Part shown: one piece after another, positions 42,909 to 52,307 of the stretch
Layout of the letters: the number at the start of each line of letters is the position of its first letter
How positions within the stretch are numbered: the first letter of the stretch is position 1
Source of the DNA: Porcipelethomonas sp964621265
Lineage (GTDB): Bacteria; Bacillota; Clostridia; Oscillospirales; Ruminococcaceae
Assembly (NCBI GenBank): GCA_964621265.1
Contig: CAZULQ010000010.1
Location: 1 to 59,016 of the forward strand
Direction of reading: 5' to 3'
Length of the DNA: 59,016 nt
Translations under genes and position numbers: made by a program
The notes under the pieces: model-generated
What the model was told of the DNA's origin: nothing
Database searches by the model: none
The model's input: only the letters and a program-made list of their open reading frames with translations

Positions 42909-43643
42909 TTAATCTGAACTTTTACGGAAAAACAATTCACGATAACGCTTTGGTGTATAACCGGTCTTTTCCTTGAAATTTCTTATAAAATGGCTCTCAG
43001 AACAAAAGCAAAGATATTCAGCAATTTCAATACATGGATAATTTGAATATTTCAGCATACTTTCGGCGGCTTCTATACGCTTTTGCATAATATAGGCAGA
43101 AATAGTCTTGCCAGTTTCCTTATGAAACATTCTCGAAAGATGTGAGGGACTTAAATTTGCAACTTCTGAAAGCTGTTCAAGAGTGATTTTGGTGTGAAGA
43201 TTGTCATAGATGTAATCAAGACAGTTAATAATCGGCTTGGGATAAAGCGCTGATTTATATATTATCTGCATTCTCTGCGCATAATCACTCACAAGCTCCT
43301 TGTGAAGCATATGAATTTCATTTGCATTTTTGCACTTATCAATACTCTGTATGTAAATATCACTCAGATTAAAGGCCGATTCCATTTCCATACCGCCTTC
43401 TATGCAATGACGGGTTAAAAGTGCAACAGTTATAATCAGGTGATATTTCAGATTACGGAGTGTATCATGACTGAGCTTGCCAAGCTTGTCAGAATCAAGC
43501 GGTTTGAAAAGCTCTTCCATCTCATTTATATTTCCTGTTTTTATGCTGTTGAAAAAAGCAAGTTCCCTTTCATACGCAAGGTGTGTTATATTATATTCTC
43601 TGTTTATAAATTCCGCATGGGAGAAATCTTTATTTATATTCAT
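42909..43643 (-). CDS. AraC-family transcriptional regulator
   Basis: A 244-residue regulator from ATG 43643, preceded by AAGGAG; a start at 43664 is not supported. The N-terminal sensory half has no recognised family (NITHLAYERELAFFNSIKTGNINEME). The C-terminal AraC DNA-binding domain (about 145-244) has two helix-turn-helix motifs: TLEQLSEVANLSPSHLSRMF and IAEYLCFCSESHFIRNFKEK followed by YTPKRYREL. It is divergent from a GH9-dockerin-GH16 gene, so it probably controls this cellulase. A candidate tandem operator lies between the genes. Its ligand is likely an oligosaccharide, by inference. Confidence 0.88.
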   Translation of the reverse strand: MNINKDFSHAEFINREYNITHLAYERELAFFNSIKTGNINEMEELFKPLDSDKLGKLSHDTLRNLKYHLIITVALLTRHCIEGGMEMESAFNLSDIYIQSIDKCKNANEIHMLHKELVSDYAQRMQIIYKSALYPKPIINCLDYIYDNLHTKITLEQLSEVANLSPSHLSRMFHKETGKTISAYIMQKRIEAAESMLKYSNYPCIEIAEYLCFCSESHFIRNFKEKTGYTPKRYRELFFRKSSD

Positions 43644-43702
43644 GGCTCTCAGCTCCTTTATCATAATTATACTATATTACTGCCAAAAATGCAACAAAAT
43701 TG

Positions 43703-43740
43703 TGATATAAACCGCAGAATGATGATATATAAGCAGTAAT
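43703..43740 (+). promoter_or_regulatory. Tandem direct repeat, candidate AraC operator
   Basis: Two 18-base units start at TGATATA (43703) and TGATATA (43723), 20 bases apart, sharing TGATATA and GCAG elements. Two helical turns of spacing is typical of AraC-type sites. They lie between the regulator and the GH9-GH16 gene. Confidence 0.45.
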
Positions 43741-43774
43741 ATTTGGAGTATACTTGAATTATCATTTTATTTAT

Positions 43775-43812
43775 GTGCATAGCTGGGGGGTTATGCACTC
43801 GCCGATAACGGC
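43775..43812 (+). promoter_or_regulatory. Two hairpins in the GH9-GH16 leader
   Basis: GTGCATA (43775-43781) pairs with TATGCAC (43792-43798) over a G-rich 10-base loop. GCCG (43801-43804) and CGGC (43809-43812) follow, just upstream of GGAG (43818-43821). This could be a stabilising or regulatory RNA. No known riboswitch is recognised. Confidence 0.5.
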
Positions 43813-43827
43813 AGAATGGAGTTAACT

Positions 43828-46800
43828 ATGAGATTAGAAAAGTTAAAGAGAGGACTTGCGGTACTGACATCATGCATACTTCTGTCAGGAACAATGGCAG
43901 CTATGCCTGTAACGGTTGATGCCGCAGCAAACATCATCACAAACTCAACCTTTGACAGCGGTATGACAGGATGGAGTTCATTCAAGCAAAGCGGCGGCGC
44001 TTATACAATAGGCGTCCAGGATGGAAAACTTGCTGTAAACATTACTAATGTCGGAACAGTAAATTATTCTGTTCAGATGGGTTATGACATCGTTCCGCTT
44101 TATAAGAATGGTGTTTACCGCTTAAAGTACGACATTTCGTGTACTACAAACAGAACAATTGAAGCTATGATTCAGGAAAACGGCGGTGATTACACAGCCT
44201 ATACATGGAAAAAGCTGAGCCTTACTCCTGAAGTACAGACAGTTGACTACACTTTCACAATGGAAGACGAAACTGACATCATGGCAAAGCTTTGCTTCAA
44301 CTGCGGTACACAGGGTACTGATTTACCTGCACATACAATCTATCTTGATAACGTTGTACTGGAACTTATTGATGACAGCAATGTTGATTTTTCAACTGTA
44401 CTGCCTTATGCGCCATCAATCATAACAAACCAGATAGGTTACAAGACAGACAGTGAAAAAATTGCTGTTTTCCGTGATGTAACAAGTGAAACATCATTCT
44501 CTGTTGTAAATGCTGATACAAAGCAGACTGTATACACAGGCACATTATCAGGAAAAACATATAACTCAGGCGCTATGGAAGATAACTGGACAGGTGATTT
44601 TTCAAGTGTTACAGCACCTGGTAATTACTATATAACATGTGGAAATCTTGATGCTTCATATACATTTAAAATCGCAGACAATGTATACGATGGTCTTTTC
44701 GATGATTCCATAAAAATGCTGTACTTACAGCGTTGCGGAACAGCTGTTACTGACAGCACATTCGGACATCCTGCATGTCATAATACAATGGCAAAGGTTT
44801 ACGGAACAAATGATAAAATCGATGTAAGCGGTGGCTGGCATGACGCCGGTGACTACGGAAGATATATTGTTCCTGCCGCAAAATCTATTGCTGACCTTCT
44901 TTATGCATATCAGACAAATCCGTCACTCTTCAGCGATAACATCGGTATTCCTGAAAGCGGAAACGGTGTTCCTGATGTTCTTGATGAAGTAAGATTTGAA
45001 CTTGAATGGATGCTTAAGATGCAGGCATCAACAGGCGGTGTTTATCACAAGGTTACATGTGAAAACTTCCCTGGATATGTTATGCCTCAGGACGAAACAG
45101 AACAGCTTATTGTAACTCCTGTTTCAACAACAGCAACTGCTGACTTCTGTGCATCAATGGCACTTGCATATGAATTCTACAAGGATATCGACAACACATT
45201 TGCAACAACATGTCTTAATGCTGCAAAGAAGGCATGGACATTCCTTGAACAGAATCCAAATCTCATTTTCCAGAATCCATCTGATGTTACAACAGGTGAA
45301 TACGGCGATAAATCAGATACAGACGAACGTTACTGGGCAGCAGCACAGATGTACCGTGCAACAGGCGAAGAAAAATACCTTACTGCAATAAACAGCTATT
45401 ACAGCAGATCAGGTCTTGACTGGGCAACAGTCGGAGATTACGGTAACATCGCTCTTCTCACAATGGACAACATTGATACAAGCCTTTCAGCTTATACAAA
45501 GGCAAAGAGCACTGTTACAAGCGCAGCAGGAAAATTCGTAACTGCTTCAAACAACGACCCATACGGAGTTTCAATCTCAAAGTTTAACTGGGGCAGTAAC
45601 ATGACTGTTGCAAATGCGGGTATTATTCTCGGTCTTGCATACGAGATAACAAAAGATGAACAGTACCTGACAGCTGCTGAAGATAACCTCAACTACCTCC
45701 TCGGTACAAACCCTAATGCAGTTTGCTACGTAACAGGATATGGTACAGTTTCACCTCAGTGTCCTCATCACAGACCTTCAATGGCAAAGGAACAGCCTAT
45801 GGGAGGAATGCTTGTAGGTGGCGTTAACTCAAATCTTGAAGATACTGCTGCTAAGGCATATCTTGCAAACGTTGCACCTTCAAAGTGCTACATCGACAAC
45901 TGGGAGAGTTACTCTACTAACGAAATCACAATTTACTGGAACTCACCTCTTACATACCTTTTAGCGCTTACAGATTCAACAGAAGGTTCATCTGAAACAG
46001 GCGTAAAGGGCGACGTTAATACTGATGGTTCAGTTAATACCCTTGATGTAAGTCTCCTTCAGAAATATCTTGTAAATTCAGCAGAACTCAGCAAGGCACA
46101 GGGTGAATGTACTGATGTCTGTGCAGACGGCAAGGTTAACGTTTTTGATGCAATTTCACTCAGACGTAAGTTTGTAAGCACAAACAACAACAATAATAAT
46201 AACAATAATCAGAACCAGAACACATCATCACCTGATACATCAGCAACAATGGTGGCTGACTTCAGAAATGGTTCAAGCCAGTACTTCTTTGCATCAGATG
46301 GATGGTCAAACGGTTCATGCTTTGACTGCGTATGGAGAGCTTCAAATGCAACATTCAAGAACAATGCATTAAATCTCACAATCGACAAGGACAGCTCAGG
46401 ACAGTATAATTACTCGGGAGCTGAATACAGAACAAATGATTTCTATCACTATGGTTACTACGAAACTTCAATGAAGGCTATAAAAAATGACGGTGTTGTT
46501 TCATCATTCTTCACATACACCGGACCGTCAGACAACAATCCTTGGGATGAAATCGACATTGAAATTCTCGGCAAGGACACTACAAAGGTTCAGCTTAATT
46601 ATTACACAAACGGTGTAGGAAATCATGAATATTTCCACGACCTTGGTTTTGATGCTTCTGAAGGCTTCCACACATACGGCTTTGACTGGCAGCCTGACCA
46701 CATCACATGGTATGTAGACGGTGAAGCAATTTACACAGCTTATAATAACATTCCTTCTACTCCCGGAAGAATCATGATGAATGTATGGCCTGGTACAGGC

Positions 46801-46878
46801 GTTGACGACTGGCTCAAGCCTTACAATGGTAATACACCGCTTACAGCACAGTATCAGTGGGTAACTTACGACGAATAA
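43828..46878 (+). CDS. CBM4-like / GH9 / dockerin / GH16 cellulosomal enzyme
   Basis: A 1016-residue secreted enzyme starting at ATG 43828, which has GGAG at six bases; ATG 43816 has none. A signal peptide (about 1-30) is followed by a CBM4-like beta-sandwich (about 35-180), a GH9 Ig-like domain (about 195-285) and the GH9 catalytic domain (about 290-715). GH9 marks are GGWHDAGDYGRY (encoded near 44831-44866) and the acid Glu in STNEITIYWN (45922-45924). A dockerin with DVNTDGSVN and ADGKVN loops comes next (about 730-785). A poly-Asn/Gln linker leads to a GH16 domain (about 806-1016) with the active-site motif WDEIDIEILG (46543-46572). GH9 cuts cellulose; GH16 of this type cuts mixed-linkage beta-glucan. 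The dockerin is internal, which is unusual. Confidence 0.92.
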   Translation: MRLEKLKRGLAVLTSCILLSGTMAAMPVTVDAAANIITNSTFDSGMTGWSSFKQSGGAYTIGVQDGKLAVNITNVGTVNYSVQMGYDIVPLYKNGVYRLKYDISCTTNRTIEAMIQENGGDYTAYTWKKLSLTPEVQTVDYTFTMEDETDIMAKLCFNCGTQGTDLPAHTIYLDNVVLELIDDSNVDFSTVLPYAPSIITNQIGYKTDSEKIAVFRDVTSETSFSVVNADTKQTVYTGTLSGKTYNSGAMEDNWTGDFSSVTAPGNYYITCGNLDASYTFKIADNVYDGLFDDSIKMLYLQRCGTAVTDSTFGHPACHNTMAKVYGTNDKIDVSGGWHDAGDYGRYIVPAAKSIADLLYAYQTNPSLFSDNIGIPESGNGVPDVLDEVRFELEWMLKMQASTGGVYHKVTCENFPGYVMPQDETEQLIVTPVSTTATADFCASMALAYEFYKDIDNTFATTCLNAAKKAWTFLEQNPNLIFQNPSDVTTGEYGDKSDTDERYWAAAQMYRATGEEKYLTAINSYYSRSGLDWATVGDYGNIALLTMDNIDTSLSAYTKAKSTVTSAAGKFVTASNNDPYGVSISKFNWGSNMTVANAGIILGLAYEITKDEQYLTAAEDNLNYLLGTNPNAVCYVTGYGTVSPQCPHHRPSMAKEQPMGGMLVGGVNSNLEDTAAKAYLANVAPSKCYIDNWESYSTNEITIYWNSPLTYLLALTDSTEGSSETGVKGDVNTDGSVNTLDVSLLQKYLVNSAELSKAQGECTDVCADGKVNVFDAISLRRKFVSTNNNNNNNNNQNQNTSSPDTSATMVADFRNGSSQYFFASDGWSNGSCFDCVWRASNATFKNNALNLTIDKDSSGQYNYSGAEYRTNDFYHYGYYETSMKAIKNDGVVSSFFTYTGPSDNNPWDEIDIEILGKDTTKVQLNYYTNGVGNHEYFHDLGFDASEGFHTYGFDWQPDHITWYVDGEAIYTAYNNIPSTPGRIMMNVWPGTGVDDWLKPYNGNTPLTAQYQWVTYDE

Positions 46879-46891
46879 TCATAAATACCGA

Positions 46892-46926
46892 AAACAAAGC
46901 TCCTCATTTTACGAGGAGCTTTGTTT
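46892..46926. terminator. Bidirectional terminator containing the MATE stop codon
   Basis: AAACAAAGCTCCTC (46892-46905) and GAGGAGCTTTGTTT (46913-46926) are perfect arms. The stop codon of the minus-strand MATE gene is in the loop (46909-46911), so its last codons lie in the stem. Confidence 0.88.
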
Positions 46927-48270
46927 CTTTGTTATAAGCGATTTCATTCGCCACTTACCACCAAAATATCTTATAATGCTGACTAAAGCTGTAACAATCC
47001 AGGTTATACTTGTGGTTATCCATATTCCCCAGAAGCCTATAAAACTGATTCTGGTAAGTATCAGCGAAAATCCAACACGGCAGACAACCTCTGCAAAACC
47101 GTTTACAAGAGCGTAACCGGTATCACCAGCACCATTTAAAAAGCCTCTTACTGTGTGTATTGCACCAAGAGGAATATAGAATATGCCTGTAATAAGAAGT
47201 GCCTTGTATCCGACTGATATTACATCACTGCCGCTTACAAAAATACCCAGTATACTCTTTCCGAAAACTGCGAAAAGCAGAAACACAATAACCGCAAAGA
47301 CGCTTGATATTTTAAGTCCGACCTTGAGACCGTCAACAGCACGTTTTTCCTTTCCCGCTCCGATATTCTGTCCTGTAAAGGTTGACATGGCGGCATTTAT
47401 TGATGAAAAAGGCTGCTGTACAAACTGTTCAACTCTCATTGAGACAGTATATGCTGCCATGATTGTGCTTCCGAATGAATTTGTAACACTCTGGAGGGCT
47501 ACCATTGAAATTGAAATAAGCCCGTTTTGCATTGCAATAGGAATACCTGTCATGACACATCGTTTTATGAGAGGAAATTCGGGACGCAGTTCTCTGCCCT
47601 TCGGACGTAATTCCCTATTCGACTTAAAGCAGTAAACAATACATCCGAAAGCTGAAATCCCCTGTGAGAGTACGGTTGCAAATGCGGCGCCACCGACACC
47701 CATACCGAAATATACAACAAAAAGCAAGTCGAGTACAACATTTATAACTGTTGCAACTCCTAAGAATATCAGCGGTGTCACAGAATTTCCGAGTGCTCTC
47801 ATAACTGAATTTATCCAGTTATATGCCGCAACGCATATTGTACCTGAACACGCAATTTTCATATACTCCGCTGACTGTTCCAGAAGCTTTTCAGGCACTC
47901 CCAGAAGAGAAAGTACAGGCTTTGCAAGAAAAACAGACAACAGACTGATTACAATACCGAAAACAGCAGTAACAATTGCCGAGTTGGATATCGCTTTTCT
48001 TACACTCTTTTTCTCCCCTGCGCCGAAATACTGTGAAATAATTATTCCTGCACCAATCGAAAGCCCGATGCACAGCGTATAGAACAGATATGTTATTGAG
48101 CCTGTTGCACCAACTGCCGCCAAAGCATCATCGCCAAGACATTTCCCGACAATTATGGTATCGACAATGTTATATGTCTGCTGTAAAATGTTTCCCAGAA
48201 GCAGAGGGAGTGCAAAGCGTATGATGCTTTTTGTAACATTTCCCTCTGTCATATCCTTGATTATTGCCAT
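46909..48270 (-). CDS. MATE family efflux transporter
   Basis: A 453-residue, about 12-helix protein. It begins AIIKDMTEGNVTKSIIRFALPLLLGNILQQTYNIVDTI (segments TKSIIRFALPLLL and ILQQTYNIVDTIIVGK), the pattern of DinF/NorM-type MATEs. It lies 12 bases after the second MATE gene's end and shares its promoter. The last codons run into the terminator stem. Exported compound unknown. The C-terminal LITKKQSSS tail is short. Confidence 0.92.
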   Translation of the reverse strand: MAIIKDMTEGNVTKSIIRFALPLLLGNILQQTYNIVDTIIVGKCLGDDALAAVGATGSITYLFYTLCIGLSIGAGIIISQYFGAGEKKSVRKAISNSAIVTAVFGIVISLLSVFLAKPVLSLLGVPEKLLEQSAEYMKIACSGTICVAAYNWINSVMRALGNSVTPLIFLGVATVINVVLDLLFVVYFGMGVGGAAFATVLSQGISAFGCIVYCFKSNRELRPKGRELRPEFPLIKRCVMTGIPIAMQNGLISISMVALQSVTNSFGSTIMAAYTVSMRVEQFVQQPFSSINAAMSTFTGQNIGAGKEKRAVDGLKVGLKISSVFAVIVFLLFAVFGKSILGIFVSGSDVISVGYKALLITGIFYIPLGAIHTVRGFLNGAGDTGYALVNGFAEVVCRVGFSLILTRISFIGFWGIWITTSITWIVTALVSIIRYFGGKWRMKSLITKKQSSS

Positions 48271-48282
48271 TGATTCATCCTC

Positions 48283-49647
48283 TTACTCCAGAAGCGGGCT
48301 TTGTCTTTTCTCCTTACGCTTTTCAAGTAAAAAGCATATTATAAAGAAACTAAGACCATATGCGGTTGTTATAGGAACAGCTGTTCCGACATAAAAAAGA
48401 GTTGTATTTGTTATCTGCGACATAAGAATTGAAACAGGTATTCTGACAAAGAATGCCGAGCTTATGCCCTGTATCATAACAGGAAGACTCTTTCCCTGTC
48501 CATTGAAATAACCTATCCATGAGAAAAGAATACATGTTGTAACGGATTCAATTGAAAAGCCTCTTAAATATGATGCACTCTGTTTTATAACAACTGAATC
48601 GGTTGAGAAAATCATGGAGAGAATATCTCCGAAGAATATACCCACGCATGCAATAACTGCACCGAATGAGCATCCGAAAGCAATGGCAGTTTTCATGCCC
48701 TTTTTTGCACGTGCCTTGTTGCCTGCACCGATATTCTGTGCTACAAACGCCGCAACTGACTGCATTATAGCAGATGGGATAAGCATAATGAATGAGATAA
48801 TCTTCTGTGCAACGCCATAACCTGCTGCCTGGTCAAGACCCATATCATTAATAACCGCGTTGATAACTAAAAATGATATCTGAATCATAAGGTCCTGCAG
48901 GGCAGTTGGAATACCAATAGAAAGAACCTGTTTTAAAATCCCCCTGTCAACTCTTATCTGTGATTTAGAAAAACTGATAGGAAGCTTCTGTTTTCTGAGT
49001 ACAAAAAGTGAAATGATAACCGATACAAGCTGTGCAAATACTGTCGCAATAGCCGCACCTGTCGCATCCATTTTAAATACGCCTACAAGCAACAGGTCAC
49101 CGATTACATTTACAACGCTTGCTATTCCAACAAAAATAAGCGGAAGCTTTGCATTTCCGATACCTCTTAATATACCACTTATAACATTATACGCAATGAC
49201 AACTAAAGTTCCGCCGACACATATTCTTGTGTAGCTGAGTGCCTGGTCAAAGGCGGCGTCAGGAACCTTTAAAAGACGAAGTATATCAGCTGCGAATATT
49301 TCAAGTATAATCGTAAGCAATACACCGACCACAGCAAGAAAGATAATAATTGTCCCGACAACATCCCCTGCTTCCTTCGGCTTTTTACGGCCTATGTACT
49401 GTCCGATTACAATAGTTCCACCCATTGAAAGTCCTGTTATAACAACAGTAAGCATATGCAGAAATGTACTTCCTGTACCTACCGCTGAAATACTTGATGA
49501 ATTGCCGAACTGTCCTACAACTATAAGGTCAACAGCACCATAAGCCGCCTGAAGCGCCAGTGCGCCAAGAACAGGAAGCATAAATCTGATAAGCGCTGAA
49601 ACTATCGGCCCCTGAGTAAATGATATTTCTTCTTTGGTTTTACTCAT
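48283..49647 (-). CDS. MATE family efflux transporter
   Basis: A 454-residue protein of the same family: ITFTQGPIV-like SFTQGPIVSALIRFMLPVLGAL start, GAVDLIVVGQFGNSSSISAVGTGS region, and a duplicated six-helix arrangement. GGAGGG precedes the start. It is first of the pair with the gene at 46909. The promoter (49685-49713) lies just upstream. The tandem arrangement suggests paired or hetero-oligomeric exporters, but the family normally works as single polypeptides. Confidence 0.92.
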   Translation of the reverse strand: MSKTKEEISFTQGPIVSALIRFMLPVLGALALQAAYGAVDLIVVGQFGNSSSISAVGTGSTFLHMLTVVITGLSMGGTIVIGQYIGRKKPKEAGDVVGTIIIFLAVVGVLLTIILEIFAADILRLLKVPDAAFDQALSYTRICVGGTLVVIAYNVISGILRGIGNAKLPLIFVGIASVVNVIGDLLLVGVFKMDATGAAIATVFAQLVSVIISLFVLRKQKLPISFSKSQIRVDRGILKQVLSIGIPTALQDLMIQISFLVINAVINDMGLDQAAGYGVAQKIISFIMLIPSAIMQSVAAFVAQNIGAGNKARAKKGMKTAIAFGCSFGAVIACVGIFFGDILSMIFSTDSVVIKQSASYLRGFSIESVTTCILFSWIGYFNGQGKSLPVMIQGISSAFFVRIPVSILMSQITNTTLFYVGTAVPITTAYGLSFFIICFLLEKRKEKRQSPLLE

Positions 49648-49684
49648 GAATTTTTACCCTCCATTTTCATTTTTACCACGCAAT

Positions 49685-49713
49685 AGTATACCACAATTTT
49701 CTTACAAAATCAA
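49685..49713 (-). promoter_or_regulatory. Promoter of the MATE pair
   Basis: On the minus strand, TTGATT (49713-49708), 17-base spacer, TATACT (49690-49685). Confidence 0.72.
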
Positions 49714-49729
49714 GTATACACAAACAAAA

Positions 49730-49754
49730 ACGCCGTTTCTGAACAAAACGGCGT
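49730..49754 (-). terminator. Terminator of spoVT
   Basis: ACGCCGTTT (49730-49738) and AAACGGCGT (49746-49754), with a T-run on the minus strand after the stem. Confidence 0.82.
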
Positions 49755-49766
49755 AAATATATTTTA

Positions 49767-50312
49767 TTACCCCTCAATCTGTTTACCGAGGAAAAGTGCA
49801 GCAGCACTTATAAGACTTTTCTGCAAATCTGTAAGAGGTGTCTTGTTTTCAGTTTCAAGAAAAGCAACTGCGCCTGTCACATCTCCTGAGCTTAAAATCG
49901 GCATACATGCAATTGCAGCCCTGTCAATCCCTTCTGCGGGAAAAAATTTATTCGGACTATCTGATGAAACAGCATGGAAGGTTTTACGCTTTTCCATAAT
50001 TTCCTCAAGTGGTGGAGATACTCTTCTCTCATTGAATTCCTTTTTTGAAACACCTGCAACAGAAACAACATGGTCTCTGTCAAAAATTACAACAGGACAA
50101 CCTGCAAGCTTATGCATAATTTCAGCAACCTGTGTAGCATTTTCACTCATTTCGCTGATTGCAGAATATTTTCTGAATATAACTTCACCATCGTTACTTG
50201 TGTATATTTCAAGTGGGTCACCCTCACGAATCCTCATAGTTCTTCTGATTTCTTTTGGTATAACAACCCTTCCAAGGTCATCAATCCTTCTTACAATACC
50301 CGTTGCTTTCAT
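49767..50312 (-). CDS. spoVT: Stage V sporulation protein T-like regulator
   Basis: A 181-residue transcription factor. The N-terminal AbrB DNA-binding domain (about 1-50) has TGIVRRIDDLGRVVIPKE and REGDPLEIYTS. The C-terminal GAF-like domain (about 60-175) has CPVVIFDRDHVVSVAGVSKKEF. This pairing is SpoVT, which tunes late forespore genes in spore formers; non-sporulating relatives keep it for other control. AGGAG-type sequence precedes the start. It is monocistronic with a terminator. The presence suggests a sporulation-competent lineage or its relic. Confidence 0.9.
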   Translation of the reverse strand: MKATGIVRRIDDLGRVVIPKEIRRTMRIREGDPLEIYTSNDGEVIFRKYSAISEMSENATQVAEIMHKLAGCPVVIFDRDHVVSVAGVSKKEFNERRVSPPLEEIMEKRKTFHAVSSDSPNKFFPAEGIDRAAIACMPILSSGDVTGAVAFLETENKTPLTDLQKSLISAAALFLGKQIEG

Positions 50313-50460
50313 CTATATTTTCCTCCATTAGTTTCAATTTACTGCTTTTTTCGCAGTGATTACTAAGCATAATGTATTATTTGTTAATTCTGAGGAAATA
50401 TTCAAAGCATATTTTTTCTGAACATGGTTAATTAAGGAAATGAAATTTTAAGACAAAAAA

Positions 50461-50485
50461 ACCGCATCCGTAAAACGGACACGGT
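50461..50485 (-). terminator. Terminator of the EAL-domain gene
   Basis: ACCGCATCCG (50461-50470) and CGGACACGGT (50476-50485) form a stem with a two-base internal mismatch. A seven-base T-run follows on the minus strand. Confidence 0.72.
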
Positions 50486-50512
50486 TTATAAGTATAAATC
50501 ATTTTTGGAAAA

Positions 50513-52168
50513 TCAGGATGTAACTGTCTTTCCATACAGATGCTCTTCAAACTCGGCAACTGGAATCGGTCGTGAATACAAAAATCCCTGTGCACATTCG
50601 CATCCGCTTAAATTAAGGAAATCTGCCTGTTCATCGGTTTCAACACCCTCGGCAACAAGTCCGAGTCCGATATCATTTGCCATGGATATAGTATGTGTTA
50701 CAACCTTTTTGCGACGTTCATCGAGCAGATATGTTCCAAGAAAAGCACGGTCAAGCTTTATAATGTCAAAGCTTGTATTGCTGAGTGTATTAAGTGAAGA
50801 ATATCCCGAACCAAAGTCGTCCATAAGAAGTGTAAATCCAAGCTTCTTGAACTCTTCGACACTAAGTTCAACCTGACGGTTTTCATAGGACTCAGTAATT
50901 TCAATCTGGAAAAGACTAATCGGAATATTATATTTTTCAAGTATTGCCTTCATTTTTTCAGGAAGTGCAGGTGACAGATATACCTGTGAAACATTAGCGG
51001 AAATACTTACAGGTTCAAGACCCATATCAATCCACTTTCTGAGAATCTTGCAGACCTCTTCTGTCATATACATATCAAGCTTTTCAATAAAGCCGTTTCT
51101 TTCAAATACAGGGATAAACTTGTTCGGAGGAATAAGTCCCTTTTCAGGATGAATCCAGCGTACAAGCGCTTCTGCACCGACAGTTACACCATCAGAAATT
51201 CTTACCTTTGGCTGGAGATATACATGGAACTGTCCTGTTTCAAGTGCATTTTCCATCTGCGCTTCAATTTCATGGATATTGTTAAGTGTATCAGAGAAAT
51301 TATCGGAATAATAGCACATTGTATTGAAGACATTTTCTCTGCCTGTTTTTCTTGCAATTGCCGCATAGTCAGTTGCTTTTCTCAAAGCAGTTGTCTTGTC
51401 TGTCACAAGATAAATACCAAAATAGAATTTATAGGAAATATGCTTGTAAGTCTGAAGCTTTTTCATGACAGCATCAATACGCTGTTCAAGCTCTTCCTTT
51501 GTATCATAGCCTGTGAAAATTGTGAAAATATCTGCGCCGAAACGGCTTGATTCACAATCTCTTCCCCATACTTCAGGCAATCTTTTATGAATATGGTCAA
51601 GCACTTCATCACCGATTGCCTCACCGTAATTCTGATTTATGTACTTGAAATTCTTTATATCAAACTGAATTACTGCAGCATTTTCATTTTCATTGATAAT
51701 TCTAACAGCATTCTGAACATTAAATGGCGCCTTTATAACATTTTTGTTGACATGCTTTTCAACAAGCTTGTTTACACTGCGTATGCTTATCATATATCCT
51801 GAATAGCCATAAAGCATACCGTTTTCGTCGATTTCCCAGATTATAGATAAATTTACAGGGAATTCATTTTCACTTCCGGGAAGCTTTATGTGTATATACT
51901 GTTCAAAACTGTATTCTTCCGACTTTGTTCCGACAGTTCCACAGAAAAGGGAATAATTCCTGGCAAGCAGTTCCTTGTCCATCAATGCAACATTATCACA
52001 TTTCAGTATCGCACGCATAATATCAGGGTCATTTCCAAAGAAAAGCTCTCTGTCAAAATTTCCGTCAAACTCGCATGTGTTTGATTCATGGCTATAATGA
52101 AAATAGCAGGCATAATCACGTTTCATGAATAATTTATAAATACTATTGATAAATAAGTCATTAACCAT
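50513..52168 (-). CDS. Cyclic-di-GMP phosphodiesterase: PAS-like, degenerate GGDEF, EAL
   Basis: A 551-residue cytoplasmic signalling protein. Residues about 1-130 form a PAS-like sensor (YACYFHYSHESNTCEFDGNF). A GGDEF-fold domain (about 150-290) has RFGADIF where GGDEF should be, so cyclase activity is likely lost. The EAL domain (about 300-551) has AEALVRWIHPEKG, the metal/catalytic EITES and MDDFGSGYSSL, and the KLDRAFLG loop. It most likely hydrolyses c-di-GMP, with the dead GGDEF as a regulatory module. AAAGGA lies upstream, and it has its own promoter and terminator. Confidence 0.9.
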   Translation of the reverse strand: MVNDLFINSIYKLFMKRDYACYFHYSHESNTCEFDGNFDRELFFGNDPDIMRAILKCDNVALMDKELLARNYSLFCGTVGTKSEEYSFEQYIHIKLPGSENEFPVNLSIIWEIDENGMLYGYSGYMISIRSVNKLVEKHVNKNVIKAPFNVQNAVRIINENENAAVIQFDIKNFKYINQNYGEAIGDEVLDHIHKRLPEVWGRDCESSRFGADIFTIFTGYDTKEELEQRIDAVMKKLQTYKHISYKFYFGIYLVTDKTTALRKATDYAAIARKTGRENVFNTMCYYSDNFSDTLNNIHEIEAQMENALETGQFHVYLQPKVRISDGVTVGAEALVRWIHPEKGLIPPNKFIPVFERNGFIEKLDMYMTEEVCKILRKWIDMGLEPVSISANVSQVYLSPALPEKMKAILEKYNIPISLFQIEITESYENRQVELSVEEFKKLGFTLLMDDFGSGYSSLNTLSNTSFDIIKLDRAFLGTYLLDERRKKVVTHTISMANDIGLGLVAEGVETDEQADFLNLSGCECAQGFLYSRPIPVAEFEEHLYGKTVTS

Positions 52169-52200
52169 AAATGATCATCCTTTCACAGTATTCTCACTTC

Positions 52201-52229
52201 ATTATACCACATATTTCAATAAATAGCAA
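52201..52229 (-). promoter_or_regulatory. Promoter of the EAL-domain gene
   Basis: On the minus strand, TTGCTA (52229-52224), 17-base spacer, TATAAT (52206-52201). Confidence 0.7.
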
Positions 52230-52307
52230 TGCTTTTTTGAAAATTTTCGCATAAAAAGGCAATAATTTGCTTACCTTGTTTGTTAATTCTGCCAGTTTTT
52301 AAAAAAA

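Noticed and set aside
46180..46230. Poly-AAC/AAT tract in the GH9-GH16 gene as a microsatellite repeat
   Set aside because: It encodes a poly-Asn interdomain linker in frame, a normal feature of cellulosomal proteins.
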